Notes: generated from the letters alone by a model not told the origin. A stretch of 64,000 nt of DNA from VBDM01 sp963699535 (GCA_963699535.1 CAVOUJ010000015.1:15776-79775), one strand, 5' to 3'. Counted from the stretch's first letter, positions 45,719 through 54,362 are shown. Program-made: numbers and translations.

Positions 45719-46717
45719 ATGAAAGTTGTGTCTCCTATCCTGTGCCGCGCGCTTTTGCTCGCGCTCATCTGCGCGCAACCGGCGTTGACGCTGGCCCAGT
45801 CCACCACGGGCGGCGGCGCCTACCCCACCCGGCCGGTGCGCCTGGTCGTGCCGTTCCCGCCCGGCGCCAGCCCGAACGACATCATCGGGCGGCTGCTCGG
45901 GCGGCCGATTGGGGACAGCCTGGGACAGCAGATCGTCGTCGATAATCGCGCGGGGGCGGGTGGCACCATCGGGACCGACGTGGTCGCCAAGGCGGCTCCC
46001 GACGGCTACACCCTCCTCATATCCAGCACCACGCTCACGACTTCGCCCAACCTCTACCGGCAACTTCCGTACGACGTGGCGCGCGATCTTCAGCCGATCA
46101 CCTTGATCGCCGCCGCGCCGATGCTGGTATTCGTGCATCCTTCGGTGCCCGCGAACACGGCCCGGGAGTTCATCGCCTACGCCAAGTCGAAACCGGGGCA
46201 GATCAACTTCAGCTCCGGGGGCAGCGGGACCGTGCCGCATTTCGCCGGGGAAATGCTGAACTCGATGGCGGGGATCAGGATGAACCATGTCCCGTACAAG
46301 GGCGGCGCTCCGGCGTCAGCCGCGCTGCTCGGCGGCGAGGTCTCCGTCTACATCGACACGCCCACGGCCATGCTGCCGTTTGCGAAGCAGGGCAAGGTAA
46401 AAGCGCTGGCTGTCACGGAGAAAAAGCGCTTTGCGCTCTTTCCGGACGTGCCGACGCTCGACGAGTCGGGCGTGCCGGGCTATGAAATGCGGGTCTGGTA
46501 CGGCTTTTTTGCGCCGGCGAAAACGCCGAAACCGATCGTCGCAAGAGTGCACGCTGAAACGCTCAAAGCGCTCAAGACGGAAGAGGTCCGGTCCCGGCTG
46601 GCGACGCTGGGCACCGAGCCCGTCGGCAGCGGCCCCGAGGTATTTCAACCCATGGTCCGCACCGAGCTTCAGAAGTGGGCGAAGGTCGCGCAGGACGCGG
46701 GCATCAAGCCGGAGTGA
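45719..46717 (+). CDS. Bug/TctC-family tripartite tricarboxylate receptor
   Basis: 332 residues from ATG 45719 (upstream in-frame starts would add a non-signal extension). Signal peptide VVSPILCRALLLALICAQPALTLAQ, then YPTRPVRLVVPFPPGASPNDIIGRLLGRPI (ligand loop PPGASPND in place of PGG.SD), GQQIVVDNRAGAGGTIGTDVVAKAAPDGYTLL, FSSGGSGTVPHFAGEMLNSMAG and PDVPTLDESGVPGYEMRVWYGFFAP. Orphan receptor. Ligand unknown. Confidence 0.92.
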   Translation: MKVVSPILCRALLLALICAQPALTLAQSTTGGGAYPTRPVRLVVPFPPGASPNDIIGRLLGRPIGDSLGQQIVVDNRAGAGGTIGTDVVAKAAPDGYTLLISSTTLTTSPNLYRQLPYDVARDLQPITLIAAAPMLVFVHPSVPANTAREFIAYAKSKPGQINFSSGGSGTVPHFAGEMLNSMAGIRMNHVPYKGGAPASAALLGGEVSVYIDTPTAMLPFAKQGKVKALAVTEKKRFALFPDVPTLDESGVPGYEMRVWYGFFAPAKTPKPIVARVHAETLKALKTEEVRSRLATLGTEPVGSGPEVFQPMVRTELQKWAKVAQDAGIKPE

Positions 46718-46909
46718 GACGCACCGCCAGCGAACCGGGGTAAGGTCCCGTCAGTCGCCGGCGTGAAAACCGGGTCAGGGGCGGATTTCCTTGGAAGCGG
46801 TCCCGTATCCATCAATCCGGCCGTTCTTTGTCGCAAGACAATTTGCAGCTCTTAGTGTCTTCTACGGTGTCCTGATGGCCGTCGGCAGAGTGTAGAACGG
46901 AGATTGCGC

Positions 46910-48439
46910 GTGATTCTGACCTTTGGCGAATTTCAGCTGAATTTCGATCGCTTCGAACTTCGCCGGAATGGACAACTGTGCAAGGTCGAGCCGAAGGTGT
47001 TCGATCTGATCGCTCATTTCGCCAAGAATCCCGGGCGCGTGTTTTCCAGCGACGAGCTTGTTGCGTCCGTATGGCGCGGCCGGGTGGTGTCGGACGAGAC
47101 GGTGTCGACCTGTATCAAGAACGCCCGCAAGGCGCTCGGCGACAGCGGTGTTACGCAACGCTATATCAAGACCGTCCGCGGCCGCGGGTTCCGGTTTGCC
47201 GCCGATGTCGAGCATGACGAGGTCCGCGCCGATTCGGGCTCGGAGACGCAGGCCGCGGGCGCCGCGCGACGGGGCAGCTCCGGACCTTCATTGCTGGTGG
47301 TTCCGTTTCGCACTTTGTCGGATGGCCCGGATGCGGCGCGACTTGCCGAAGGCGTGAGCAGCGACCTGGGAACCATCCTCACCCGCATTCCACTGTTGCG
47401 TTTGAGTAGCCAGACAGCCCGCTACAGCGATCGAGGCGTCACCCCGAGCGCGCGAGCGATCCACGAGGAGGTTGGTGCCGACTATGTGCTCGAAGGCACG
47501 CTTAGCGAACGCGACGGTGGTTGTCGCATCAACGTCCAGCTCTCCGATGCGAAATCAGGCTTCCGGTTGTGGGCAGAGCAGTTCTCGGTGCCTGGGCCTG
47601 TCGACGCCGCCCGCGACCTGACCGTCACTGCCGTAATCGCAAAGCTCGAGCCGCAGTTATACCGCGCAATTTACAACACGGTTCGCTCGACTCACGGTGA
47701 GCCGAACGCCCAACAGCTGTTTCTCGAGGCGAGCAGCGTTCTGGCGCTCAAGGGCTGGCATGCCGCTTCCTTCTCCACGGCTGCCGAGTTGCTGCGTCGA
47801 AGCCGGAAGCTTGACCCGGACTTCGCCTTTGCGCACGCTTACCTGGCACTGGTGACGGGACTCGCGAATCGTGTCGGACTGTCGGGCGATCGTGAAAAGT
47901 CCAGGGTTGAGACCCTCGAGGCCGCCGAGCGCGCGCTGGAGCTCGACAGCATGGACTCGACGGTGCTCGGGTTCGTCGGATGTGCGCTTGCGGATATCGG
48001 TTATCCGGATCGGGCATTGCCGATCCTGCGAAATGCCGTTGAAATCAATCCTGCCAACGCCCAGGCGTGGGCCGCGTTGGGTTCGGCCTGTTTGCTCGAC
48101 CGGCGCGTTGAAGAAGCCGTTGAGCACCTGACCCACGGAATCAACATCTCCCCGCTCGACAGCCGGCTGTCGATCTGGGGCGCGATGCTGGCGCTCGGCC
48201 TCATGCAGTCGAAGGATCTGGAGGGCGCCTTGCGCCAGGGCGAGCTGGCCTGTCAGCGCGATCACCGAAGCTACATGCCACGGGTCGTTGTGGCTGGGAT
48301 CCACCTGCTACGGGATAAGCCGGAGCTCGCGCTTCAGGCCCTGAATGACGCCTACCGCATCAAGCCAGATCTCGAGCCTGCTCAAGTTCTTCCCCTGCTG
48401 GGCCGGGAACTTGGCGGTAGGCTGCTGAAGCTCAGATAG
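46910..48439 (+). CDS. Winged-helix (CadC-type) regulator with TolB-like and TPR domains
   Basis: About 509 residues. GTG 46910 is preferred because ACGGAG lies 7 bases upstream. Residues ~1-95: OmpR/CadC winged helix (FGEFQLNFDRFELRRNGQLCKVEPKVFDLIAHF, YIKTVRGRGFRF). ~115-230: TolB-like domain (SLLVVPFRTLSDGPDAARLAEGVSSDLGTILTRI, GADYVLEGTLS, RLWAEQF). The rest: TPR-like repeats (LGFVGCALADIGYPDRALPILRNAVEINPANAQAWAALGSA). No membrane helix, unlike CadC itself. Likely controls the methyltransferase-OsmC-SnoaL genes that follow. Confidence 0.85.
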   Translation: MILTFGEFQLNFDRFELRRNGQLCKVEPKVFDLIAHFAKNPGRVFSSDELVASVWRGRVVSDETVSTCIKNARKALGDSGVTQRYIKTVRGRGFRFAADVEHDEVRADSGSETQAAGAARRGSSGPSLLVVPFRTLSDGPDAARLAEGVSSDLGTILTRIPLLRLSSQTARYSDRGVTPSARAIHEEVGADYVLEGTLSERDGGCRINVQLSDAKSGFRLWAEQFSVPGPVDAARDLTVTAVIAKLEPQLYRAIYNTVRSTHGEPNAQQLFLEASSVLALKGWHAASFSTAAELLRRSRKLDPDFAFAHAYLALVTGLANRVGLSGDREKSRVETLEAAERALELDSMDSTVLGFVGCALADIGYPDRALPILRNAVEINPANAQAWAALGSACLLDRRVEEAVEHLTHGINISPLDSRLSIWGAMLALGLMQSKDLEGALRQGELACQRDHRSYMPRVVVAGIHLLRDKPELALQALNDAYRIKPDLEPAQVLPLLGRELGGRLLKLR

Positions 48440-48612
48440 GCCGCGTTGGAGCCCATCCGGGCTCTTCACGCAATCCCCCGCAAAAACACACGTTTCCCTC
48501 AAGCTCCGTTGCGCGGGGCTTTCTAACCTGTCTCCCAACGGTCGGGCACCCAGAACGACCGGACCAACATTTGACCGTTTGAACCAACAAACCAGACCGA
48601 AAGGAGATTGAT

Positions 48613-49446
48613 ATGACAACCGCAATCCTGGCGACGACCAGGGCCTCACCGGATTACACCGCCATCAAGACAAAACAGCGGGCTACCTGGGGATCGGGCG
48701 ACTACGGCCGCATTGGCATCACCCTTCAGATCACGGGCGAAGCGCTGTGCGAGGCCATGGACATCCGTTCCGGCCAGAGCGTGCTCGACGTCGCCGCCGG
48801 CAACGGCAATGCCTCGCTCGCGGCGGCGCGCCGTTTCTGCAAGGTCGTTTCGACCGATTACGTTCCGTCACTGCTCGACCAATCCCGGGTTCGTGTTGCA
48901 GCGGAGAACCTTGCCATGGAACACCAGGAAGCCGACGCCGAGGCCCTGCCGTTCGCCAACGCGAGCTTTGACAACGTGGTATCCACTTTCGGGGTCATGT
49001 TTGCCCCCAACCAGGGAAAAGCCGCATCGGAGCTGATCAGGGTATGCAAGAAAGGTGGAAAGATCGGGCTCGCCAACTGGACGCCTGAAGGCTTCATCGG
49101 GCAGCTTTTCAAAACCGTCGGCCGGCACGTGCCGCCACCCCCGGGGGTAAGCTCGCCGGCCGCCTGGGGCACCGAGGCGTTTCTCAAGGAGCACTTCGGC
49201 TCGCGCGTGTCGAAGATCGACGCGACGCTGCGGCAGTTCAACTTTCGCTATCACTCGCCGGAACACTGGCTCGACGTCTTCAGCACCTACTACGGGCCCA
49301 CCCTCAAGGCGTTTGAAGCCCTCGGCGAGGCGGCAGGGGCGTCCCTGCGCCAGGACCTCGAGCGGTTGATCGAGCGCCACAACCGGGCCACCGACGGCAC
49401 GATGGTCGTACCGTCGGACTACCTCGAGATCGTGATTTCCCGGTAG
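48613..49446 (+). CDS. Class I SAM-dependent methyltransferase
   Basis: 277 residues, AAAGGAG site. YTAIKTKQRATWGSGDYGRIG opens, then SAM motif I VLDVAAGNGNASLAAARRF, acidic VVSTDYVPSLLDQ, and AEALPFANASFDNVVSTFGVMFAPNQ. The C-terminal half (YHSPEHWLDVFSTYYGPTLKAFEALGE) resembles UbiE/COQ5-like methyltransferases found in regulator-methyltransferase-OsmC clusters. Substrate unknown. Confidence 0.88.
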   Translation: MTTAILATTRASPDYTAIKTKQRATWGSGDYGRIGITLQITGEALCEAMDIRSGQSVLDVAAGNGNASLAAARRFCKVVSTDYVPSLLDQSRVRVAAENLAMEHQEADAEALPFANASFDNVVSTFGVMFAPNQGKAASELIRVCKKGGKIGLANWTPEGFIGQLFKTVGRHVPPPPGVSSPAAWGTEAFLKEHFGSRVSKIDATLRQFNFRYHSPEHWLDVFSTYYGPTLKAFEALGEAAGASLRQDLERLIERHNRATDGTMVVPSDYLEIVISR

Positions 49447-49557
49447 CTGCGTGCGAACAGCCGCCGGAACGTTCACCTCGTCCATCAGGCGGATCGCGGC
49501 CGGACAAGGAGTCGCGATCCGCTTTGCAGGACTCATTTAATGACAGGAGCTAGTCCG

Positions 49558-50088
49558 ATGAACGCATCAAACGTGCGCGAAGCACAAGCGCCGTTAAGAA
49601 CGAAGTACAGGACTGCACCCGAGACTGCGCTCGTAGTGGACCGGGCGCGGACGTCCGGTAAAGACGCAAGCGATCCGTACCATTCAGTGGTGGAGCCGAT
49701 GCCCGGCTGCGGCGCGACCCTGCCGGTCGGCGTGCACAGCGCGCTCGGCGGTCGCCACGACGCACCCACGCCCGGGGACATCCTGTGTTCCGCGCTTGCC
49801 GCGTGCCAGGATTCGTCGGTTCGCATGGTTGCCAATCTGCTCGGTGTAGACCTTGAATTTCTCGAAGTAACCGTGACAGCCAATGTGGACGTCCGCGGCA
49901 CCATGATGGTCGATCGATCCGTGCCCGTCGGCTTTCTATCGATGCGCTGTGACGTGCAGCTGCGCGTCAAGGCCGGGACAGATCCCCGTCTTATCGGCAA
50001 GCTCAAGGCTGCTGCCGAGCAATCGTGCGTTGTGCTGCAGACGCTGCGTGCGCCACCTTGTGTCGAGATGCAATTCGAGGTGTGCTGA
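49558..50088 (+). CDS. OsmC-family protein
   Basis: 176 residues from ATG 49558 with AGGAG 8 bases upstream. Signature PTPGDILCSALAACQDSSVRMVANLLGVDLEFLEVTVTANVDVRG, with first cysteine context in SALAACQDSS, and KAAAEQSCVVLQTLRAPPCVEMQFEV. Contains two extra cysteines. Probably a thiol-dependent peroxidase relative. Follows the methyltransferase by ~110 bp. Confidence 0.85.
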   Translation: MNASNVREAQAPLRTKYRTAPETALVVDRARTSGKDASDPYHSVVEPMPGCGATLPVGVHSALGGRHDAPTPGDILCSALAACQDSSVRMVANLLGVDLEFLEVTVTANVDVRGTMMVDRSVPVGFLSMRCDVQLRVKAGTDPRLIGKLKAAAEQSCVVLQTLRAPPCVEMQFEVC

Positions 50089-50148
50089 CCTGAAGAGGGT
50101 ACGTTCAGGCATCGCAAATCCTCGAATCCAACAAAGGAGAGCTAAGAA

Positions 50149-50499
50149 ATGGTTTCAACGAAAGACGTTCTAGACAACCACTTGAAGTGTTTTGGCGAAG
50201 GCGACCTCAAGGGCATCCTCTCTGACTATGCGCCGGGTGCCGTCCTGTTCACGCCGGACGGACCGCTCAGGGGAGCGGACGCGATCAGGCCGCTGTTCCA
50301 GGCGATGCTTGCGGAGTTTGGAAAACCTGGCGCAGCATTCAGCCTGCAGCATCAGTCCGTAGCGGGCGACTATGCTTACATTCTGTGGACCGCAGAAACT
50401 GCCGACAACGTGTACGAGGTGGCCACGGACACATTCGTCGTGCGGGACGGCAAGATCGTGGCCCAGTCATTCGCCGGCAAGATCAGGCCCAAGGGCTGA
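50149..50499 (+). CDS. SnoaL-like / NTF2-fold protein
   Basis: 116 residues, AAAGGAG site. STKDVLDNHLKCFGEGDLKGILSDYAPGAVLFTPDGPLRGADAIRPLFQAML and YAYILWTAETADNVYEVATDTFVVRDGKIVAQSFAGKI give the cone-shaped alpha+beta barrel of SnoaL-like small proteins. Enzymatic or ligand-binding role unknown. Third gene downstream of the 46910 regulator. Confidence 0.88.
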   Translation: MVSTKDVLDNHLKCFGEGDLKGILSDYAPGAVLFTPDGPLRGADAIRPLFQAMLAEFGKPGAAFSLQHQSVAGDYAYILWTAETADNVYEVATDTFVVRDGKIVAQSFAGKIRPKG

Positions 50500-50524
50500 A
50501 GACACGCCTTCGTTCCGGGAGGCC

Positions 50525-50584
50525 GCGCAACAAGCCGATCAGGCTGACCGCCTACGCGGGCAGCTTATCGGCAGGTCGTTAGAC
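50525..50584 (+). other. attC-like integron site C
   Basis: 60 bp from GCGCAAC to GTTAGAC. Left arm AAGCCGATCAGGCTGACCGC pairs with the right arm, whose complement is CTGCCGATAAGCTGCCCGC, with small bulges; a short CTACGCGG loop separates them. The right core fits GTTRRRY exactly. It stands between the SnoaL-like gene and an AT-richer methyltransferase gene. Confidence 0.6.
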
Positions 50585-50601
50585 GCTTGAAACTCACGGT
50601 C

Positions 50602-51327
50602 ATGGCCACTGTCGCAGATCACTACAAGACGCACCTCGCTCCCGTCTACCTGTGGATGGCAGGCGGCTTTGATGCCGCCGTGTCCCGGGGTGAAACCGAA
50701 ATCGAGGCCACTCTCCCAAATCTGTCGCGTGGAATCACGGCTGTCGATCTCGGTGCAGGCTTCGGCATGCACACGATTCCTTTGGCTCGCCGTGGCTGCT
50801 CGGTAATCGCCATCGACACATCCTTCACCCTGCTTGAAGAGCTGCGGCGGCACGCTGAGGCGCTGCCCGTCAGAGCGGTCGAGGACGACTTGCTGTCGTT
50901 TCAGCGACACTTGGACTCAAAGGCGGACTTCATCTTGTGCATGGGTGATACGTTGACTCACTTATCAGAGGCTCAGTCCGTCGAGAAACTGTTCTCTCAT
51001 GTTGCGGAATCGCTGCGCCCGGGTGGCAAGTTTATCGCCACATTCCGAGACTACACATTACCGCTGGTTGGCCATGAGCGCTTTGTTCCCGTAAAAAGTG
51101 ACACGGATCGCATCCTGACCTGCTTTCTTGAGTATGTTCCCGACTACGTCAATGTTCACGATATGCTCCATGAACGAAATGGCCCTACATGGCAATTGCG
51201 GGTAAGCGCCTATCGGAAGCTCAGGCTTTCGCCAGAGTGGGTATCCGCAGCGCTTCAAGGTAACGGCTTTTCCGTTCGCATCGAGCCAGGGCTCGCGGGT
51301 ATGGTCCGTGTTGTCGCAACAAGCTGA
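50602..51327 (+). CDS. SAM-dependent methyltransferase, possibly cassette-borne
   Basis: 241 residues from ATG 50602. TVADHYKTHLAPVYLWMAGGF, SAM motif ITAVDLGAGFGMHTIPLARRGCSVIAIDTSFTLLEEL, DDLLSFQRHLDSKADFILCMGDTLTHL, SLRPGGKFIATFRDYTLPLVG. Codon use is noticeably less GC-rich than adjacent genes. It starts 18 bases after the core of attC-like site C, where a cassette gene would be expected, but no attC follows its stop. Substrate unknown. Confidence 0.82.
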   Translation: MATVADHYKTHLAPVYLWMAGGFDAAVSRGETEIEATLPNLSRGITAVDLGAGFGMHTIPLARRGCSVIAIDTSFTLLEELRRHAEALPVRAVEDDLLSFQRHLDSKADFILCMGDTLTHLSEAQSVEKLFSHVAESLRPGGKFIATFRDYTLPLVGHERFVPVKSDTDRILTCFLEYVPDYVNVHDMLHERNGPTWQLRVSAYRKLRLSPEWVSAALQGNGFSVRIEPGLAGMVRVVATS

Positions 51328-51358
51328 GAACTTCTTAGGGAACGCTCGCGCTCATGCA

Positions 51359-51459
51359 CGGCTCATCGACACAGACCCGGTGCGGCGAGTTCCTCTTGCG
51401 CCTTGCCGACGCGTACGAATTGATGATCCAACAAGGCCGAATGTAAATGGGGCCGGGTT
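51359..51459. repeat. Degenerate copy of ~135-bp repeat plus family-P half
   Basis: CATCGACACAGACCCGGTGC, GGCGAGTTCCTCTTGCGC, TTGCCGACGCGTACGAATTG is a diverged right half of the dispersed repeat. It is followed at 51443-51459 by GTAAATGGGGCCGGGTT, a single family-P arm. Confidence 0.55.
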
Positions 51460-51482
51460 GAGCTAGCCCGGGTTTCCCCCGG

Positions 51483-52553
51483 TCAGTCGCTTCCGCCTTC
51501 CACCACGAACCGCTGCGCCCGCCAGCGCAGCATGCCGCCGGCGAGGTTCGCGACTTTGTCGAAGCCCGCCTTGCGCAACAGGACGCTCGCCTGCGCCGAG
51601 CGCGCGCCGGAGCGGCACACCGTCACCACCGGCTGCTCCTTCGAGAGCTCGCCCGCGCGCGCGGCGAGGCTGCCGAGCGGCACCAGGCGCGCGCCGGGCA
51701 CGTGGCCCAGTGCGCCGTTGAACTCGCCGGGCTCGCGCACGTCCACGATCTGCGCCGCCTGCAGGTGCTCCTCCAGCCACTCGGGCTGCACTTCCCAGAT
51801 GCCGGAGAAGGTGTAGATGAGGGGCGCCCAGTCCGCGTCCTCGCCGCCCGCAGCGGCGCTCTCGACGCGCCCGCACCGCAGGTTCGCCGGCACCGCCACC
51901 TGCATCTGCTTGGGATGCGCCAGGCCGAGGTTGTCCATGTAGCCGGCGAAATCGTCCTCGAGGATCTGCCCGCCGAGCCGGGGATTGAACAATCGCTCCT
52001 CCCCCACGCTGCTCGCCGTGAGCCCGCGGTAGTCGTGCCCCGGGTATATGAGGCAGGTCTCGGGCAGCGAGAACACCTGCTCGCGCACCGAGCGGTAGAG
52101 CGCGCGCGCGTTGCCCTGCTGGAAATCGGTGCGCCCGCAGCCGCGGATGAGCAGCGCGTCGCCGGTGAATGCCATCGAGCGGTCGTCGAGCACGAACGTC
52201 ATGCAGCCTTGGGTGTGCCCAGGGGTCGCGTGCGCCTCGAGCGAGCGGCGGCCGAACGCGATACGGTCATCGTGCGCGAGCAGCCGGTCCGCGCCCTCGG
52301 CGCCGGCCGCCGCGGCGAGCGCGATGCGGCTGCCCAGCCGCTGCTTGTGCAGCCACGCGCCGGTGACGTGGTCCGCGTGCACGTGCGTCTCGAGCGTCCA
52401 GGTGAGCTTCAGGCCGAGCTCCGCCACCAGCGCTGCGTCGCGTCGCGCCTGCTCGAACACCGGGTCTATCAGCACCGCCTCGCGCGCGCCCGGGTCCGCG
52501 AGCAGGTAGGAGTAGGTCGAGGACTGCGGATCGAAGAGCTGGCGAAAGACCAC
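51483..52553 (-). CDS. Persulfide dioxygenase-rhodanese fusion
   Basis: About 356 residues from a GTG at 52553 (start tentative). N-terminal ETHE1-type metallo-beta-lactamase fold: FRQLFDPQSSTYSYLLADP, THVHADHVTGAW, ATPGHTQGCMTFVLDDRSMAFTGDALLIRGCGRTDFQQGNA, IYPGHDYRG, with the mononuclear iron ligands (HxH..DH, D, H). Linker, then a rhodanese domain AQIVDVREPGEFNGALGHVPGARLVPL with active-site Cys in VCRSGARS. Such fusions oxidise glutathione persulfide and transfer sulfur, releasing sulfite/thiosulfate. Confidence 0.92.
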   Translation of the reverse strand: MVFRQLFDPQSSTYSYLLADPGAREAVLIDPVFEQARRDAALVAELGLKLTWTLETHVHADHVTGAWLHKQRLGSRIALAAAAGAEGADRLLAHDDRIAFGRRSLEAHATPGHTQGCMTFVLDDRSMAFTGDALLIRGCGRTDFQQGNARALYRSVREQVFSLPETCLIYPGHDYRGLTASSVGEERLFNPRLGGQILEDDFAGYMDNLGLAHPKQMQVAVPANLRCGRVESAAAGGEDADWAPLIYTFSGIWEVQPEWLEEHLQAAQIVDVREPGEFNGALGHVPGARLVPLGSLAARAGELSKEQPVVTVCRSGARSAQASVLLRKAGFDKVANLAGGMLRWRAQRFVVEGGSD

Positions 52554-52692
52554 TATCAGCCGGCGATGAGGGGTGTCGGGATTCAAGCCTACTCCGCGCT
52601 CCAGTTCGTGACAACGCCGGTGGCGAAACCGGCAGGACGGCCAACGGCCGGGGCCGCGCTGTAAGATTAAGGGCAAAGGGGGAGAGCAGCGC

Positions 52693-53706
52693 ATGAAACT
52701 CTACAGACTCGACCCGGTCGGCACGCTCGACGCCCTGAAGCTTGGCGACGAGGAGCCCGGCCGTCCCGGTCCGCGGGAAATCGCGATCCGCATCCGCGCG
52801 ACCTCGCTCAATTACCGCGACCTCAAGGTCGCCACCGGCTCCTATGAGCGGGGGGCGATCAAGCCGCGGGTGATTCCGCTGTCGGATGGCGCCGGCGAAG
52901 TCGTGGAAGCCGGCCCCGGCGTCACGCGCGTGAAGGCGGGTGACCGCGTCGCGGCGATCTTCGTGCAGCGCTGGCTCGCCGGGCGCGTCGATCCGGCCTA
53001 CGCCTCCTCCGCGCTCGGCGGGCCATCGGATGGCGTGCTGGCCGAGCGCATCGTGCTCCCGGAAGAGGGCGTCGTCACGATTCCTCCCCACCTTACGTTC
53101 GAGGAGGCGGCCACGCTGCCGTGCGCGGCCGTCACCGCCTGGCACGCCCTGTTTGCGCGCGGCGGGCTGACCGCGGGCGAGACCGTGCTGACGTTGGGCA
53201 CCGGCGGCGTGTCGATATTCGCGGCGCAGTTCGCGCGCGTCGCGGGGGCGCGCGTGATCGTCATCTCGGGCAGCGAAGAGAAGATCGCGCGGCTCAAGGC
53301 GATGGGCATCACCGACGTGGTGAACTACCGCATCACGCCCGACTGGGAGGGCGCGGTCATGGATCTAACCGGTGGACAGGGCGCTGACCACATTGTCGAG
53401 CTGGGCGGCGCGGGAACGTTCCGGAAATCGCTGCTGGCGCTTCGTGTGGGCGGGCGCGCCTACGCGATCGGCAATCTCGCGGGCGAGGCCCAGATCAACC
53501 CGCAGATAATTCTCGCCAAGCGTGCCAATGTGCACGGCATCCAGGTCGGCAGCCGCGAGATGTTCGAAGCAATGAACCGGGCGATCTCCCACGCAAAGCT
53601 CAAACCGGTCATCGACCGGCAGTTCGAGTTCGGGGATGCGCGGGCTGCCTACGACTATCTTGCCAGCCGCAGGCATTTCGGCAAGATTGTCATCCGGGGG
53701 GCCTGA
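52693..53706 (+). CDS. Medium-chain NAD(P)-dependent alcohol dehydrogenase (quinone-reductase-like)
   Basis: 337 residues: MKLYRLDPVGTLDALKL, IRIRATSLNYRDLKVATGSY, PLSDGAGEVVEAGPGVTRVKAGDRV, PCAAVTAWHALFARGGLTAGETVLTLGTGGVSIFAAQFARVAGARVIV (nucleotide-binding GTGGVS) and GADHIVELGGAGTFRKSLLALRVGG. The structural-zinc cysteines are absent, so it is of the zinc-free or reduced MDR type. Substrate unknown. Confidence 0.9.
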   Translation: MKLYRLDPVGTLDALKLGDEEPGRPGPREIAIRIRATSLNYRDLKVATGSYERGAIKPRVIPLSDGAGEVVEAGPGVTRVKAGDRVAAIFVQRWLAGRVDPAYASSALGGPSDGVLAERIVLPEEGVVTIPPHLTFEEAATLPCAAVTAWHALFARGGLTAGETVLTLGTGGVSIFAAQFARVAGARVIVISGSEEKIARLKAMGITDVVNYRITPDWEGAVMDLTGGQGADHIVELGGAGTFRKSLLALRVGGRAYAIGNLAGEAQINPQIILAKRANVHGIQVGSREMFEAMNRAISHAKLKPVIDRQFEFGDARAAYDYLASRRHFGKIVIRGA

Positions 53707-53775
53707 GCTCAAATTCAAAGAACAATGGCTGCGGTCAGACTCCCGGAAAAAGGCAAAATATGGACAGGAGGAAAA

Positions 53776-54303
53776 ATGAGGCAAGCCAACCGCCGCTTTC
53801 GCGCCATCCATGACAGACAGATCAAGTGGAAGGAAGGCGCTGCGAGCAAGCTCCTCACGCTTCCGCGCGGCGTGAAGGTCAAGATTTTCTCCCATGATCC
53901 GGTCACGCAACGGATCGACATGAAGGTGAAGTTTCCGAAGGGCTATGTCGAGCCGGCGCACACGCACAAGAGCTGGCACTCGATCCTCGTGACCAAGGGG
54001 CGGATGTGCGTGGCCGGCAGGGATTTGCGGCCCGGCGACTACGTGTTCGGATGGGACACGCTCCACGGCCCCTATGAGTACCCCGACGGCTGTGAGGTGT
54101 TCGTCGTGTTCATGGGCGGCGGTACTCAGCACGCCTGGAAGGAGGGCGCACACCTGCGCCACCGGACGAAATGGCGCGCCCGGACCGCTGCGGGGAAACA
54201 CGCCGTGGCGCGGGGCGACGCGGCCAGGGCGCGCGCACTCGCGAAGAAGCTCGCCGCAAAACCATCGGGCGCGCGGCGCGGCGGCACTGCAAAGGGAAGT
54301 TGA
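53776..54303 (+). CDS. Cupin-domain protein with basic C-terminal tail
   Basis: 175 residues from ATG 53776 (AGGAGG upstream). Cupin motif 1: KGYVEPAHTHKSWHSILVTKGRMCVAG, with His-x-His-x-x-x-x-His; RDLRPGDYVFGWDTLHGPYEYPDGCEVFVVFMGG is motif 2 with a further His. The last ~45 residues are Lys/Arg/Ala-rich (RARALAKKLAAKPSGARRGG), histone-H1-like, and could bind nucleic acid or be unstructured. Enzymatic role unknown. Confidence 0.82.
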   Translation: MRQANRRFRAIHDRQIKWKEGAASKLLTLPRGVKVKIFSHDPVTQRIDMKVKFPKGYVEPAHTHKSWHSILVTKGRMCVAGRDLRPGDYVFGWDTLHGPYEYPDGCEVFVVFMGGGTQHAWKEGAHLRHRTKWRARTAAGKHAVARGDAARARALAKKLAAKPSGARRGGTAKGS

Positions 54304-54310
54304 AGGGCCC

Positions 54311-54362
54311 AGGCGGCAAAGGAGGAGGGGGAACGCGCCCACTGAGCCGCACCTCGGGAAAC
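54311..54362 (+). repeat. Left half of ~135-bp dispersed repeat
   Basis: AGGCGGCAAAGGAGGAGGGG, GAACGCGCCCACTGAGCCGC, ACCTCGGGAAAC matches the first half of the copies at 39072 and 43992. The hairpin half is missing. Confidence 0.75.

Noticed and set aside
51702..52664. Plus-strand 320-codon frame opposite the persulfide dioxygenase
   Set aside because: Shadow of the minus-strand metallo-beta-lactamase/rhodanese gene; composition is Arg/Leu/His-rich with no motifs.
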